A stretch of 48,840 bases of DNA from Brenneria alni (GTDB taxonomy: Bacteria > Pseudomonadota > Gammaproteobacteria > Enterobacterales > Enterobacteriaceae): contig NZ_MJLZ01000035.1 in the NCBI RefSeq assembly GCF_003666245.1, positions 1-48,840 of the forward strand, in the 5' to 3' direction. Both the position numbers and the translations under genes were made by a program. Under the pieces are notes generated by a model. That model worked only from the letters and a program-made list of their open reading frames with translations. It was not told where the DNA came from and did no database searches. Shown here in pieces: positions 34,570-45,201 of this stretch (the stretch's first letter is position 1; each line of letters opens with the position of its first letter).

Positions 34570-35010
34570 ATGTCAGCATCCTGTTTATCGCCATCGTTCA
34601 TTCATCATCTGCGTAACAAAGGCAGATGGGGATGGCTATTGGCGTTATGCTGGCTATTTCTGAATGCTCAACTGGCTATCGCCGGGCACCAATGCGATTT
34701 GGCAGTCAGTCATATTTCCCCATCCATGCAGCATCAGGCGCATCTGCAACAAACGACATCTCCTTCGTCTCACCATGATGTGATGCCAAAACCCCCGGCT
34801 GACCAGCAAACGCCGCTGTGTGAAAAACACTGTGTGCCAGATACCATCAAGCAAGACAATGCCTCTCTGGCGTTACTGGCAATCCCGGTCAGTAATGAAC
34901 TGGCTCTGGTTGATCAACCGCGTGAAGTGAACTGCGCCACTCATGCCTGGTTCTCCCCCCCTGTTGCCGGTCCCCCGGCTGAAATCCGCTTCTGCCGCTT
35001 CAGAGAATAG
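34570..35010 (+). CDS. Exported Cys/His/Met-rich protein upstream of the Cus operon
   Basis: A 146-residue protein with an N-terminal membrane/signal segment (RWGWLLALCWLFLNAQLAIA). The mature part is rich in His, Met and Cys: 'GHQCDLAVSHISPSMQHQAHL', 'SHHDVMPK', 'CEKHC'. This suits copper or silver binding in the periplasm and is typical of small DUF2946-like proteins in copper loci. AAGGA precedes the ATG. cusF follows after 74 bp. The family assignment is tentative. Confidence 0.6.
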   Translation: MSASCLSPSFIHHLRNKGRWGWLLALCWLFLNAQLAIAGHQCDLAVSHISPSMQHQAHLQQTTSPSSHHDVMPKPPADQQTPLCEKHCVPDTIKQDNASLALLAIPVSNELALVDQPREVNCATHAWFSPPVAGPPAEIRFCRFRE

Positions 35011-35084
35011 CTCAACAACAGATAACAAACCTGCGCCGATTGGCGTAATTAATTGTTATTTATCGTTTTTATGGAGCTATTATT

Positions 35085-35417
35085 ATGCATATCACTTACG
35101 TGGCGATTATCGCCAGTCTGCTTTTTTCCTCCCCCCGGTGGGCGAATGAACACCAGCACCACGTCATGACGCCTGTGGATACCACCGCCAGGATTTACCA
35201 GGCCACCGGCACGATTAAACAATGGAATGCCGATAGCGTCACCCTTTCCCACCGCCCTATTGCTGATTTGCAGTGGCCGGCCATGACAATGGCGTTCAGG
35301 CTGCCAGGCGCCTCCGGCGAATTTAAGCCATTACCGACGAATACGCCGGTTGCTTTCAGTTTTATCCAAAGCGATGGCAGCTATACCCTGACCACTATTA
35401 CGCCACAGCAAAAATAG
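35085..35417 (+). CDS. cusF: Periplasmic Cu(I)/Ag(I)-binding chaperone CusF-like
   Basis: A 110-residue small OB-fold-like protein with the CusF ligand set in order: His in 'TLSHRPI', Trp in 'LQWPAM' and the two Met of 'PAMTMAF'. It carries copper/silver to the CusCBA pump in the periplasm. Signal peptide expected at residues 1-20. GGAG lies upstream. Confidence 0.88.
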   Translation: MHITYVAIIASLLFSSPRWANEHQHHVMTPVDTTARIYQATGTIKQWNADSVTLSHRPIADLQWPAMTMAFRLPGASGEFKPLPTNTPVAFSFIQSDGSYTLTTITPQQK

Positions 35418-35430
35418 CCGGAAAAAAAAC

Positions 35431-36690
35431 ATGAATATGCCCAAACACCTCTCAGTAAGAGCGTGGCTGGCGATGTTGCTGTGGTTGCCTGCCGTATCCT
35501 TTGCGGCAGATCTGGATCTTGAGCAGGCTTTACAGGCGGCGGAACGCTATTCTGCTGACCTGTCTGCCAATCAGCACCAGATTAGCGCGCTGCAAAACAT
35601 GGCTGACTCCGCCACACAACTTCCCGATCCACAACTCCGGTTTGGCGCTGAGAACCTGCCATTAGGCGGGAATAACGGTAGCCGACTGACGCGTGAAGGC
35701 ATGACGATGCAACGTATTGGCGTCATGCAAACCTATGTCAGCAGCACCAAACGCGAAAACAAGGCGCAGACCTTCCGTGTGGAAGCCGATAGCCTGCGCA
35801 GCAATAGCGAGGCCATTCGTGCCCGTCTGCAACGGGAAACCGCACAGGCCTGGCTGGAACTGGCGCTGTCACAACAGTCGTTAAAACAAGTGCAGTTACT
35901 GGTTAACGAAAGCCAGCGGCAGATTTCATTGCAAAAAGCCAGCGTAGCGGCAGGCAGCGAAGCCAGCAGTGTGCTGGATGCTCGCCTGACGCTGGCGACA
36001 ATGCAGGATAAATTAGCCGATGCCGAGCGGGATGTTCAGGTAGCAAAGACCAGGATGGTACAACTTACCGGTGTGCCGAATATCAACGTTCGTGGCGATC
36101 TCCCCCGCGTTGAACGTTTACCCGCTTCACCTGACGAACTGAGCACAACGATTCATCTGCACCCGGAAATGCAGTTGGCACAGCGCGAGGCCGAACTTGC
36201 GCAGGCGCGATCGGCCCAATCTGCGGTTGCAGCCATCCCCGATGTGGGCGTCGAGATTTATTATGCCAGGCGCGGGGATAACTACGACGACATGGCCGGC
36301 ATGATGGTAACGGTCGATCTGCCGCTGTTTAAATCCAAACGGCAGGATAAAGATTATGCCGCCGATGTGGCCCGCAGCCAGGAAGCCCGTGACAGAGTAC
36401 TGTTGACTGGCCGGGAGCATCAGGCACAGCTTGACACGCTAGTAGCGCAATATCAGGCGGCCCAGTCACGCTGGCAGCGTCAGAAAAATGACGTACTCCC
36501 GCTCCAGCAACAGCGCATCCGGCTGGTTCAAGCCCAGTATCAATCCGGCAGCAGCGACCTTGCCGCTGTTCTGGAAGCCCGTCGCTCAATGCTCGAAAGT
36601 CAGATCGCCACGCTGAACGCCACGCGGGAAATGGCTCAACTTTGGGCAGCCATTCGCTATCTGACCCCACAGGGAGCCCCATTGCAATGA
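35431..36690 (+). CDS. cusC: TolC-family outer membrane channel of the Cus pump
   Basis: 419 residues, signal peptide to about residue 25, then OEP coiled-coil/barrel repeats: 'AERYSADLSANQHQISALQN', 'QLPDPQLRFGAENLP', 'ARLQRETAQAWLELALSQ'. Unlike E. coli CusC it lacks a lipobox cysteine at the cleavage site, so it is probably not lipid-anchored; CzcC-like is an alternative. It overlaps the CusB gene by 4 nt. Confidence 0.85.
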   Translation: MNMPKHLSVRAWLAMLLWLPAVSFAADLDLEQALQAAERYSADLSANQHQISALQNMADSATQLPDPQLRFGAENLPLGGNNGSRLTREGMTMQRIGVMQTYVSSTKRENKAQTFRVEADSLRSNSEAIRARLQRETAQAWLELALSQQSLKQVQLLVNESQRQISLQKASVAAGSEASSVLDARLTLATMQDKLADAERDVQVAKTRMVQLTGVPNINVRGDLPRVERLPASPDELSTTIHLHPEMQLAQREAELAQARSAQSAVAAIPDVGVEIYYARRGDNYDDMAGMMVTVDLPLFKSKRQDKDYAADVARSQEARDRVLLTGREHQAQLDTLVAQYQAAQSRWQRQKNDVLPLQQQRIRLVQAQYQSGSSDLAAVLEARRSMLESQIATLNATREMAQLWAAIRYLTPQGAPLQ

Positions 36691-37952
36691 ATAAACCACT
36701 CGCAATCAGTCTGCTTACGCTGGCGATCGCCAGCGCTATCGGTATCGGTTATTTCTGGGGCAGTCAGCAACACCGGACGACCGCGATCGCGTCTCCGCTG
36801 CCGGACGAACACCGCGTGCTGTATTGGTACGATCCGATGGTGCCCGATAAGCGCTTTGATAAACCGGGTAAATCACCGTTTATGGATATGCAGTTAATTC
36901 CCCGTTATGCCGATGAAGCGCAGGATGACGGCGGCGTGATCATCAGCGCCCGCCAGCAGCAGAATCTGGGGGTGCGCACCGCACAGGCGGAAATGCGCAC
37001 CATCCATACACAAACGCCAGGCTATGGCGCCGTAGCGCTTAATGAACGTGGCCTGCGCACACTGGTCGCGCCCAGCGGCGGCATTGTTGAACAGCTCAAT
37101 GTGAATGCGTTGCAACAGCAGGTTAAAAAAGGGGAAACGCTGGCGATATTGTGGAACCCTGCCTGGGCAGCGGCGCAGCAGGAGTATCTGGCGGTACAAC
37201 AGTTGGATGACCGTTCGCTGACACAGGCGGCGCGCCAAAAGCTGTCGCTGCTGTTTATGCCGGAATCCGTAATCCGTCAGGTGGAGCATAGCGGCAAACC
37301 ACAGCCGAGAATGGCCATTACCGCACCAGAAGCTGGCTACGTGAACAAGCTTGAAGTCCGCGCCGGGATGCAGTTAACCCCTGCTCAACCGTTATTCGAG
37401 CTGGCAAGTCAGGATCTTGTCTGGGTAGAAGTCGATTACCCGGAAGCACAGGCGGAACAGTTGACCGTTGGCAGCGTGATAACGGCCAGCAGTCATGCCT
37501 GGCCGGGAAAAACATTCCACGGCACAGTCAGCGAGTTGCTCCCCGTGCTGGATAGCAGCACCCGAACGCTGAAAGCCCGTGTCGTATTGGAGAATAGTCA
37601 GCAACTGTTAAAACGGGGCATGTACCTGTCAGTACAGCTTGCCAGCCCAAAACCACAGCAGCGATTGATGATCCCTCAACAGGCATTGCTGATTAGCGGC
37701 AGCCAAAACCGGGTATTGCTGAGTGAAGGCGACGGCCACTTTGTGCCACGTAAAGTCACCGTCGGGATAACCCAGGACGATTGGGCTGAAATTGCGGATG
37801 GACTTAGCGAAGGGGATACCGTCGTAACATCAGGCCAGTTCCTGATTGATTCCGAAGCCAGCCTGCGCAGCTCACTCTCTCAATTTGGCAATGAACAACC
37901 GGAAAAATCCCCGGTCAGCGATCCCCATGCCGGGCATGGAGGCCACTCATGA
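36687..37952 (+). CDS. cusB: Periplasmic adaptor of the Cus pump
   Basis: 421 residues. N-terminal anchor, then a metal-binding region '[18 protein letters not shown]', '[10 protein letters not shown]' typical of heavy-metal RND adaptors, then biotinyl-lipoyl-like and beta-barrel domains. C-terminal '[10 protein letters not shown]' is His-rich. It links the RND pump to the channel. ATG 36687 overlaps the preceding stop (ATGA). Confidence 0.92.
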   Translation: MNKPLAISLLTLAIASAIGIGYFWGSQQHRTTAIASPLPDEHRVLYWYDPMVPDKRFDKPGKSPFMDMQLIPRYADEAQDDGGVIISARQQQNLGVRTAQAEMRTIHTQTPGYGAVALNERGLRTLVAPSGGIVEQLNVNALQQQVKKGETLAILWNPAWAAAQQEYLAVQQLDDRSLTQAARQKLSLLFMPESVIRQVEHSGKPQPRMAITAPEAGYVNKLEVRAGMQLTPAQPLFELASQDLVWVEVDYPEAQAEQLTVGSVITASSHAWPGKTFHGTVSELLPVLDSSTRTLKARVVLENSQQLLKRGMYLSVQLASPKPQQRLMIPQQALLISGSQNRVLLSEGDGHFVPRKVTVGITQDDWAEIADGLSEGDTVVTSGQFLIDSEASLRSSLSQFGNEQPEKSPVSDPHAGHGGHS

Positions 37953-40900
37953 TTGCTTATGTTATCCGCTGGTCACTGAAAAACCGGCTGCTGGTACTGC
38001 TGGCTGCGTTACTTATGGCAGTCTGGGGGGTTATTTCCTTACAGAAAACGCCACTGGATGCCTTACCGGACCTTTCAGATGTCCAGGTGATTATCCGGGT
38101 GAGCTATCCGGGCAAAGCGCCCCAGGTGGTGGAAAACCAGGTCACTTACCCACTGACGACCACCATGCTGTCCGTTCCGGGGGCGAAAACGGTTCGCGGT
38201 TTCTCCATGTTCGGTGATGCCTACGTCTATATTCTGTTCGAGGACGACACCGATCCTTACTGGGCACGCTCCCGTGTACTGGAATATCTCAGTCAGGTGC
38301 AGTCCAGTCTGCCCGCTGATGCGAAAACCTCCCTGGGGCCTGATGCCTCCGGCGTCGGCTGGATCTATGAATATGCCCTCATCGACCGCAGCGGTAAGCA
38401 TAGCCTGGCTGACCTGCGCGGATTGCAGGACTGGCTGCTCAGGTTCGAATTGAAAACCATTACTGATGTCGCGGAGGTTGCCAGCGTCGGCGGCATGGTG
38501 AAGCAGTATCAGCTAGTCGTCGATCCACAGCGGATGCGTGCACAGAATATTACCCATCAGCAAATTATCAGCGCCATTCAGGCAGCGAATCAGGAAAGCG
38601 GCGGCTCGGTACTGGAGTTGGGTGAGGCGGAATACATGGTTCGCACATCCGGCTATCTGAAAAATGTGCAGGATTTCAATCATGTAGTCATTACCACGCG
38701 TGACGGCATTCCCGTCTTACTGCAAGATGTCGCCACCCTGCGGGAAGGCCCGGAATTGCGTCGGGGCATTGCCGAACTGAATGGCGAAGGAGAAGTGGCG
38801 GGCGGCATCATTGTGCTGCGCTATGGCAAAAATGCGCTGGAGACGATACATGCGGTTAAGGCCCGGCTCAAAGAAATTCAGAAAAGCCTGCCAGCCGGCG
38901 TAGAAATCGTTCCAACCTATGATCGCTCCCACTTGATTGAACAGGCTATCGAAACACTGAGTCAAAAATTACTGGAAGAGTTTGCGGTGGTTGCGGTGAT
39001 ATGCGCCCTGTTCCTGTTTCATTTCCGCTCCGCGCTGGTGGCGATTATCAGCCTGCCGCTGGGGATCCTCGGCGCGTTTATTATCATGCGCTATCAGGGG
39101 GTTAATGCCAACATCATGTCGTTGGGCGGGATTGCGATTGCGATTGGCGCTATGGTGGATGCAGCTATCGTGATGATAGAAAACATGCACAAAGTGGTTG
39201 AACAGTGGAAGCATAACAATCCGGGGAAAAATCCGCAGGACAGGGAGTGGTGGCAACTGGCTGAACGTGCCGCGACTGAAGTTGGCCCGGCGCTGTTTTG
39301 CAGCCTGTTGATTATCACGCTCTCCTTTGTGCCGGTTTTCTCGCTGGAAGCGCAGGAAGGCCGCATGTTCTCACCGCTGGCTTTCACCAAAACCTATGCG
39401 ATGGCGGTTGCCGCCGGATTAGGGATCACCCTGGTTCCGGTGCTGATGGGCTATTTTGTCCGGGGAAAAATTCCCGATGAGCAGGCTAATCCACTGAACC
39501 GCTGGCTGATTGCTTTATATCATCCGGTGCTGCAAAAAGTGCTGAGTTATCCCAAAATTACCTTGCTGATTTCCGGCGTATTGCTGCTGCTGACACTTTT
39601 CCCACTCAACCGCCTCGGCAGTGAATTTATGCCGCCGCTGGATGAAGGCGATCTGCTGTATATGCCGTCGACTCTGCCCGGTATCTCTGCACGGGAAGCG
39701 GCGCGATTGTTGCAGCAGACCGACCGGTTGATCAAAACCGTTCCTGAGGTTGAGTCGGTTTTTGGCAAAGCGGGCCGGGCTGAAACCGCCACCGACCCCG
39801 CGCCGTTAACCATGTTGGAAAGCACCATTCGCCTGAAACCCCGTTCACAGTGGCGACCGGGAATGACGATGGATAAGCTGATTGCCGAACTGGACAGCAC
39901 CGTCAACCTGCCAGGGATTGCCAACGTTTGGGTGCCGCCGATCCGTAACCGTCTGGATATGCTGGCAACCGGCATCAAAAGCCCGGTAGGAATCAAGGTG
40001 AATGGCAATAACTTGCAGGATATCGAACGTATTGCGGCGCAAATCGAACGGGTGGTGAAAAACGTACCGGGGGTGACATCCGCGCTGGCTGAACGCCTGG
40101 CCGGAGGCCGCTATATCGATATTGATATCGACCGGCAGCGGGCGGCCCGTTACGGCGTTTCGGTAGACGAATTACAGTCTCTGGTATCCACGTTGATTGG
40201 TGGGCTGAATATAGGTGAAACCATCGAGGGCCGCCAGCGTTATCCCATCAATATCCGTTATCCACGGGAATTGCGTGACTCATTGGAAAAACTACGGGAT
40301 TTACCGGTGGTGACCGTGAGCGGTGCCCGCGTTACGCTGGCCGAACTGGCCGATATCCGCGTCAGCGAAGGCCCGCCGATGTTGAAAAGTGAAAATGGCC
40401 GACTGTCTGACTGGATTTATGTTGACCTGCGAGGCCGGGATCTGAAATCTGCCGTAGAGGAGATGCAGCAAATCGTTGCCCGGCAGGTGACGCTGCCTGA
40501 AGGGGTTTCACTCAGTTGGTCGGGGCAGTTTGAGTATCTGGAGCGCGCAACGGAGAAAATGAAAATTGTCGTCCCCTTCACGCTGCTGATTATTTTCGTG
40601 CTGCTGTATGTCACTTTTAATCGGGTCAGGGATGCGCTACTGATTATGGCTACCCTGCCCTTTGCGCTGATTGGCGGGGTCTGGCTGCTCTATATACTTG
40701 GCTATAATCTGTCTGTGGCCGGGGCGGTGGGATTCATCGCATTGGCCGGTGTTTCAGCCGAATTTGGCGTCATTATGTTGCTGTATCTCAATCATGCAGT
40801 GGAAAAACACCGCGTGCCGGGGCAGCCATTATCACGCTGGCAGCTTATGGATGCCATTCATGAAGGGGCGGTATTGCGTGTGCGGCCTAAAATGATGACC

Positions 40901-41074
40901 GTCGCAACGATCATGGCCGGTCTGCTGCCCATCATGTGGGGAGGGGGCAGCGGTTCGGAAATTATGCAACGGATCGCCGCCCCAATGATTGGCGGTATGG
41001 TCAGCGCGCCGCTGCTTTCCATGCTGGTGATCCCGGCAGTTTATCTGTTATTGCATAAGGATGATCCGAATTAG
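37949..41074 (+). CDS. cusA: Heavy-metal RND efflux transporter CusA-like
   Basis: 1041 residues, the size of HME-RND pumps. Two halves each with a large periplasmic loop; '[14 protein letters not shown]' near the N-terminus is typical of the HME subfamily, and TM4 carries the proton-relay acid in '[18 protein letters not shown]'. With CusB, CusC and CusF it expels Cu(I)/Ag(I). Translation is coupled by a 4-nt overlap. No cusRS sensor pair is next to the operon. Confidence 0.95.
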   Translation: MIAYVIRWSLKNRLLVLLAALLMAVWGVISLQKTPLDALPDLSDVQVIIRVSYPGKAPQVVENQVTYPLTTTMLSVPGAKTVRGFSMFGDAYVYILFEDDTDPYWARSRVLEYLSQVQSSLPADAKTSLGPDASGVGWIYEYALIDRSGKHSLADLRGLQDWLLRFELKTITDVAEVASVGGMVKQYQLVVDPQRMRAQNITHQQIISAIQAANQESGGSVLELGEAEYMVRTSGYLKNVQDFNHVVITTRDGIPVLLQDVATLREGPELRRGIAELNGEGEVAGGIIVLRYGKNALETIHAVKARLKEIQKSLPAGVEIVPTYDRSHLIEQAIETLSQKLLEEFAVVAVICALFLFHFRSALVAIISLPLGILGAFIIMRYQGVNANIMSLGGIAIAIGAMVDAAIVMIENMHKVVEQWKHNNPGKNPQDREWWQLAERAATEVGPALFCSLLIITLSFVPVFSLEAQEGRMFSPLAFTKTYAMAVAAGLGITLVPVLMGYFVRGKIPDEQANPLNRWLIALYHPVLQKVLSYPKITLLISGVLLLLTLFPLNRLGSEFMPPLDEGDLLYMPSTLPGISAREAARLLQQTDRLIKTVPEVESVFGKAGRAETATDPAPLTMLESTIRLKPRSQWRPGMTMDKLIAELDSTVNLPGIANVWVPPIRNRLDMLATGIKSPVGIKVNGNNLQDIERIAAQIERVVKNVPGVTSALAERLAGGRYIDIDIDRQRAARYGVSVDELQSLVSTLIGGLNIGETIEGRQRYPINIRYPRELRDSLEKLRDLPVVTVSGARVTLAELADIRVSEGPPMLKSENGRLSDWIYVDLRGRDLKSAVEEMQQIVARQVTLPEGVSLSWSGQFEYLERATEKMKIVVPFTLLIIFVLLYVTFNRVRDALLIMATLPFALIGGVWLLYILGYNLSVAGAVGFIALAGVSAEFGVIMLLYLNHAVEKHRVPGQPLSRWQLMDAIHEGAVLRVRPKMMTVATIMAGLLPIMWGGGSGSEIMQRIAAPMIGGMVSAPLLSMLVIPAVYLLLHKDDPN

Positions 41075-41222
41075 CTGAAACGATAAAGCCAGAGCGTGAT
41101 TTTGAGCAAATATCGTGCTGATAAATGATGCCGCCAGCGACTATCGATTGCCGATAGCCGCTCCGCGCCCCTATAATGAGACCAGTTATCACAGAAATCT
41201 TAGAATAGGAAGGAGTTTGGCT

Positions 41223-41975
41223 ATGGCTGTAACTAAGCTGGTACTGGTAAGACACGGTGAAAGTCAGTGGAACAACGAAAACCGCTTCACAGGCTGGTAC
41301 GATGTTGATCTGTCCGACAAAGGTCGCACAGAAGCAAAAGCCGCTGGTAAGTTGCTTAAAGACGAAGGTTTTGCTTTTGACTTTGCTTACACCTCCGTGC
41401 TGAAACGCGCCATTCATACACTGTGGAATATACTGGACGAGCTGGATCAGGCCTGGCTGCCAGTGGAAAAATGCTGGAAACTGAATGAGCGTCATTACGG
41501 TGCGCTGCAAGGTCTGAACAAAGCGGAAACCGCAGAGAAATACGGTGACGATCAAGTGAAACAGTGGCGTCGCGGCTTTGCTGTCACGCCACCGGAACTG
41601 ACTCGCGACGACGAGCGTTTTCCAGGGCACGATCCGCGTTACGCTTCTCTGAGCGACAAAGAACTGCCGCTGACTGAAAGCCTGGCACTGACTATTGAAC
41701 GTGTTGTTCCTTACTGGAATGAAACCATACTGCCACGCATCAAAAGCGGTGAGCGCGTCATTATCGCGGCTCACGGCAACTCCCTGCGTGCGCTGGTTAA
41801 ATACCTGGACAACATGGGCGAAGATGAAATTCTTGAACTGAATATCCCAACTGGCGTGCCATTGGTTTATGAGTTTGATGAAAACTTTAAGCCGATCAAA
41901 CATTACTATCTGGGTAATGCTGATGAAATCGCCGCCAAAGCCGCTGCGGTAGCGAATCAGGGTAAAGCCAAGTAA
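41223..41975 (+). CDS. gpmA: 2,3-bisphosphoglycerate-dependent phosphoglycerate mutase
   Basis: 250 residues, normal length. N-terminal '[12 protein letters not shown]' with the phospho-accepting His, '[16 protein letters not shown]', C-terminal '[18 protein letters not shown]'. Glycolytic interconversion of 3- and 2-phosphoglycerate. GGAAGGAG precedes the ATG. An upstream in-frame start (41115) is rejected. Confidence 0.98.
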   Translation: MAVTKLVLVRHGESQWNNENRFTGWYDVDLSDKGRTEAKAAGKLLKDEGFAFDFAYTSVLKRAIHTLWNILDELDQAWLPVEKCWKLNERHYGALQGLNKAETAEKYGDDQVKQWRRGFAVTPPELTRDDERFPGHDPRYASLSDKELPLTESLALTIERVVPYWNETILPRIKSGERVIIAAHGNSLRALVKYLDNMGEDEILELNIPTGVPLVYEFDENFKPIKHYYLGNADEIAAKAAAVANQGKAK

Positions 41976-41990
41976 TCAGGCTGCTCTGAT

Positions 41991-42018
41991 AAAAACCGGC
42001 TGTTTAGCCGGTTTTTTT
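41991..42018 (+). terminator. gpmA terminator
   Basis: AAAACCGGC and GCCGGTTTTTTT around TGTTTA: a strong stem-loop with U-tract between convergent gpmA and aroG. The A-run on the other side lets it act in both directions. Confidence 0.92.
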
Positions 42019-42038
42019 ATTGAAACACTATCCGGTAA

Positions 42039-43094
42039 TTACTGGCGGCGGCGGTCACGCACTGCCGATGCCAACTGACGCAACAGTACTTCCGTATCTT
42101 CCCAACCGATGCAGGCATCCGTCACGCTCTTACCATAGATCAACTGCTCACCGCTCTCCAGATTTTGGTTACCTTCCACCAGCGCACTTTCGACCATCAC
42201 GCCCATTATCGCTTTTTCGCCCTGCGCAATCTGGCGGCTGACGTCTTCACATACCTCCATCTGCTTTTTGAACTGTTTGCAGCTATTGGCATGGCTGAAG
42301 TCAATCATCACCTGTGGCGACAGTCCGGCTTTTTCCAGACCCGCCTTGACCTCTTTAACATGTTCCGCACTGTAGTTCGGCGACTTACCACCGCGCAGAA
42401 TGATGTGACAGTCGCGGTTACCACTGGTATTAACGATAGCCGAATGTCCCCATTTGGTTACAGACAGGAAACAGTGTGGCTGGCTGGCGGCATTAATCGC
42501 ATCGATGGCAACCTTGATAGTGCCGTCTGTACCATTCTTAAACCCGACCGGGCAGGACAGGCCAGAGGCTAATTCACGATGCACCTGAGATTCAGTGGTT
42601 CGTGCGCCGATCGCCCCCCAACTCATCAAATCCGCCAGGTATTGCGGTGTGATCATATCCAAAAACTCCCCGGCGGCAGGCATACCGGAATCATTAATAT
42701 CCAGCAACAGTTGACGAGCCATGCGCAGACCATTATTGATCTGAAAACTATGATCCATATAGGGATCGTTAATGAGTCCTTTCCACCCCACCGTCGTGCG
42801 GGGTTTTTCAAAATAAACCCGCATTACCACTTCCAGATCGTCGTTCAGTTCATGACGTAACTTGAGCAAGCGGGCAGCATATTCCCTGGCGGCTTTAGGA
42901 TCGTGAATAGAGCAAGGGCCAATAACAACCAGCAGGCGGTCATCATTACTGTTAAGGATTTTGTGAATGGCATTACGTGCGAACGATACAGTTTCTGCGG
43001 CATGGTCGGTGGCCGGGAACTTCTCCAACAAGGCGACGGGCGGTAAAAGTTCCTTAATTTCTTTAATTCTTAAATCATCATTTTGGTAATTCAT
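42039..43094 (-). CDS. aroG: 3-deoxy-7-phosphoheptulonate synthase (Phe-type by synteny)
   Basis: 351 residues of class I DAHP synthase: 'LLVVIGPCSIHDPKAA', 'FEKPRTTVGWKG', 'GARTTESQVHRELASGL', 'SVTKWGHSAIVNT', 'ILRGGKSPNY', 'MIDFSHANSCK'. First step of aromatic amino-acid synthesis. Of aroF/G/H, aroG is chosen because it sits convergent to gpmA as in E. coli. Start at 43094 aligns with MNYQNDDLRIKEI; longer frames are rejected. A TGTAAA half-site (43194-43199, minus strand) could be part of a TyrR box, weakly. Confidence 0.94.
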   Translation of the reverse strand: MNYQNDDLRIKEIKELLPPVALLEKFPATDHAAETVSFARNAIHKILNSNDDRLLVVIGPCSIHDPKAAREYAARLLKLRHELNDDLEVVMRVYFEKPRTTVGWKGLINDPYMDHSFQINNGLRMARQLLLDINDSGMPAAGEFLDMITPQYLADLMSWGAIGARTTESQVHRELASGLSCPVGFKNGTDGTIKVAIDAINAASQPHCFLSVTKWGHSAIVNTSGNRDCHIILRGGKSPNYSAEHVKEVKAGLEKAGLSPQVMIDFSHANSCKQFKKQMEVCEDVSRQIAQGEKAIMGVMVESALVEGNQNLESGEQLIYGKSVTDACIGWEDTEVLLRQLASAVRDRRRQ

Positions 43095-43426
43095 AATAAT
43101 TCCATTATTCCAGATCGGTATATTTAAAACCCACATCCAACGCACGCCATCTATATCCAAGATAGCTGATAGATTGAGAAAAAACTGTCCATATTTTACA
43201 AAGACTATTATATATCAAACTGGCGATTTAATGGCTCTGAAATAGAGCGGTGTTTATATAACAAAATGATTTCATATGTAAAAAAAACTTTATTTCTGCC
43301 ATACAGGCAGGATAAGTTTTACCGAACTTATTGATAACACAACGTGGTAATCAGCAGTACACTTCCTCTCTGTCGACTGGAGCACAGTGAAGATGCAATC
43401 AGCTTATACACAACTCAGGATAGACT
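43095..43426. other. Divergent promoter region aroG / zitB
   Basis: 332 bp with no gene. A+T-rich. On the minus strand TGTAAA-N6-ACAGTT near 43182-43199 is a poor TyrR-like site. No Zur-type palindrome was recognised upstream of zitB. Confidence 0.4.
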
Positions 43427-44341
43427 ATGGCACACACCCACGCAGAATCGGGCAACAGTAAACGTTTGTTAGCTGCATTTATTATTACTACGACTTTCAT
43501 GGTGGCAGAGGTTATTGGGGGGCTACTTTCGGGTTCACTGGCTCTGATCGCCGATGCCGGTCACATGCTGACCGATGCTGCGGCCTTATTCGTCGCTTTA
43601 CTGGCTGTTCGTTTTGCGCAGCGAAAGCCCACTGTACATCATACGTTTGGCTACTTGCGCCTGACCACGCTCGCTGCTTTTGTTAATGCGCTGACACTGG
43701 TGGCGATTACCGCGTTTATATTCTGGGAAGCCATTCAGCGCTTCTATGCGCCCCAGCCAGTGGCCAGTGTTCCTATGCTGATTATTGCCGTTGCGGGTTT
43801 GCTGGCGAATATTGCTGCGTTCTGGCTACTGCATCACGGCAGTGGAGAAAAAAATATTAATGTCCGGGCGGCGGCGCTGCATGTACTTGGCGATTTACTG
43901 GGTTCAGTTGGCGCCATTATCGCCGCATTGATTATTATGTTCACCAACTGGACACCCATTGACCCGATTCTATCAGTATTGGTGTCCTGCCTGGTGTTAC
44001 GCAGTGCATGGGCGCTGATGAAAGAGAGTATTCATGAATTACTGGAAGGCACGCCAAACCAGATAAGCATTGATGCGCTAAAGAAAGATCTGCGCATCAA
44101 CATACCAGAAGTCAGGAATATCCATCATGTACATCTATGGCAGGTTGGCGAAAAACCTCTCATGACGCTACATGCGCAAGTCATTCCCCCTCACGATCAT
44201 GATGCGTTGCTGAAACGCATTCAGGAATATCTGCTGGAAAATTATCAGATCGGTCACGCCACTATTCAAATGGAGTACCAGCACTGTGATGATGACCACT
44301 GCGATATCCATCATGAGCAGAGTCATCATCACCATCATTAA
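43427..44341 (+). CDS. zitB: Zinc efflux cation-diffusion-facilitator ZitB
   Basis: 304 residues, six membrane helices. Metal-site motif '[16 protein letters not shown]' (HxxxD) in TM2 and its partner in TM5 ('[17 protein letters not shown]'). A cytoplasmic C-terminal domain ends in a His run ([10 protein letters not shown]). Exchanges Zn(II) for protons. Position between aroG and pnuC matches E. coli. Confidence 0.95.
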   Translation: MAHTHAESGNSKRLLAAFIITTTFMVAEVIGGLLSGSLALIADAGHMLTDAAALFVALLAVRFAQRKPTVHHTFGYLRLTTLAAFVNALTLVAITAFIFWEAIQRFYAPQPVASVPMLIIAVAGLLANIAAFWLLHHGSGEKNINVRAAALHVLGDLLGSVGAIIAALIIMFTNWTPIDPILSVLVSCLVLRSAWALMKESIHELLEGTPNQISIDALKKDLRINIPEVRNIHHVHLWQVGEKPLMTLHAQVIPPHDHDALLKRIQEYLLENYQIGHATIQMEYQHCDDDHCDIHHEQSHHHHH

Positions 44342-44355
44342 TTTAAGCGTCGGGG

Positions 44356-44383
44356 CAAAACAGGCTCCTGACCGGGAGCCTGT
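44356..44383 (-). terminator. Terminator downstream of pnuC
   Basis: ACAGGCTCC and GGAGCCTGT pair in a 9-bp stem; on the minus strand TTTTGCCCC follows. Lies between convergent zitB and pnuC. Confidence 0.75.
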
Positions 44384-44407
44384 GGTTGGTAACAACGATT
44401 CAGGCTC

Positions 44408-45133
44408 TTATGCTTCGGTAGACAAAGGTCTGGAGTGGTTTTCCCGAGCGCTTTTAAGCCATAGCCTGGAACCATTCAATGCAATCAACGTCAGAATGGC
44501 GTATTCCACTGCCATAGCGTAAACCCCCTGATAGGCGAAAATCACTACGCTGATAACGTCAATGACCACCCACAGTAGCCAGTTTTCAACATACTTACGC
44601 GTCATCAGAACCATTGCAACGATCGACAATACCATCATCGTCGAATCCCAGAACGGGAAGGCATCCGGCTGTAACGCTGGCATCTGCGTACCTAATCCCA
44701 GAGCTTGCATACCGGAAACCGCAATCCGCGTCAACACAGCGAAAACTGCGTCAATATAAAGCGTCATCAGCCCGATAGCGACCACACACACGGCGAACCA
44801 GCCGATCAGTTTCGGCAACGGAAGCCAGCGAATTTTGAGTTCCACTTCGTGCGAATCTGTTTTGCGCGTCCAGGCATACCAGCCATAAATATTGGCGGCA
44901 AAAAAGAAAATCTGCAACAGCAGGCTGGCATAGAGCTGAATCTGGAAAAAAATCACCGCAAACAGCGTGACGTTAATCAAACCAAACAGGTAGTTAATGG
45001 TTTTTTCCAGACTCGCCAACCAGATACAAAGTAGCCCAAATAACGTACCGATCGCCTCTATCCAGGAAAGATCGTATCCCCCTGCTCCCAAAGGGATATG
45101 AACCAAAATATTACCGGTACTGAAAAAGTCCAT
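44408..45133 (-). CDS. pnuC: Nicotinamide riboside transporter PnuC
   Basis: 241 residues, about seven membrane segments, with PnuC features 'SWIEAIGTLFGLLCIWLAS', 'NYLFGLINV', 'FAANIYGWYAW', and 'NWLLWVVIDVISVVIFAYQG'. Takes up nicotinamide riboside for NAD salvage by facilitated diffusion. 68 bp after nadA on the same strand, so part of the NadR-controlled operon. Confidence 0.95.
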   Translation of the reverse strand: MDFFSTGNILVHIPLGAGGYDLSWIEAIGTLFGLLCIWLASLEKTINYLFGLINVTLFAVIFFQIQLYASLLLQIFFFAANIYGWYAWTRKTDSHEVELKIRWLPLPKLIGWFAVCVVAIGLMTLYIDAVFAVLTRIAVSGMQALGLGTQMPALQPDAFPFWDSTMMVLSIVAMVLMTRKYVENWLLWVVIDVISVVIFAYQGVYAMAVEYAILTLIALNGSRLWLKSARENHSRPLSTEA

Positions 45134-45201
45134 CTCGCTATCCTGTCTTAATGATCATTGCGTGAATTCTTATTTTACGTATAAATGAAAATGAAGATAT
45201 A

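Noticed and set aside
34430-34570. CueR-type operator upstream of the Cus locus
   Set aside because: I looked for a MerR-family dyad between galM and the first Cus gene and saw no convincing one.
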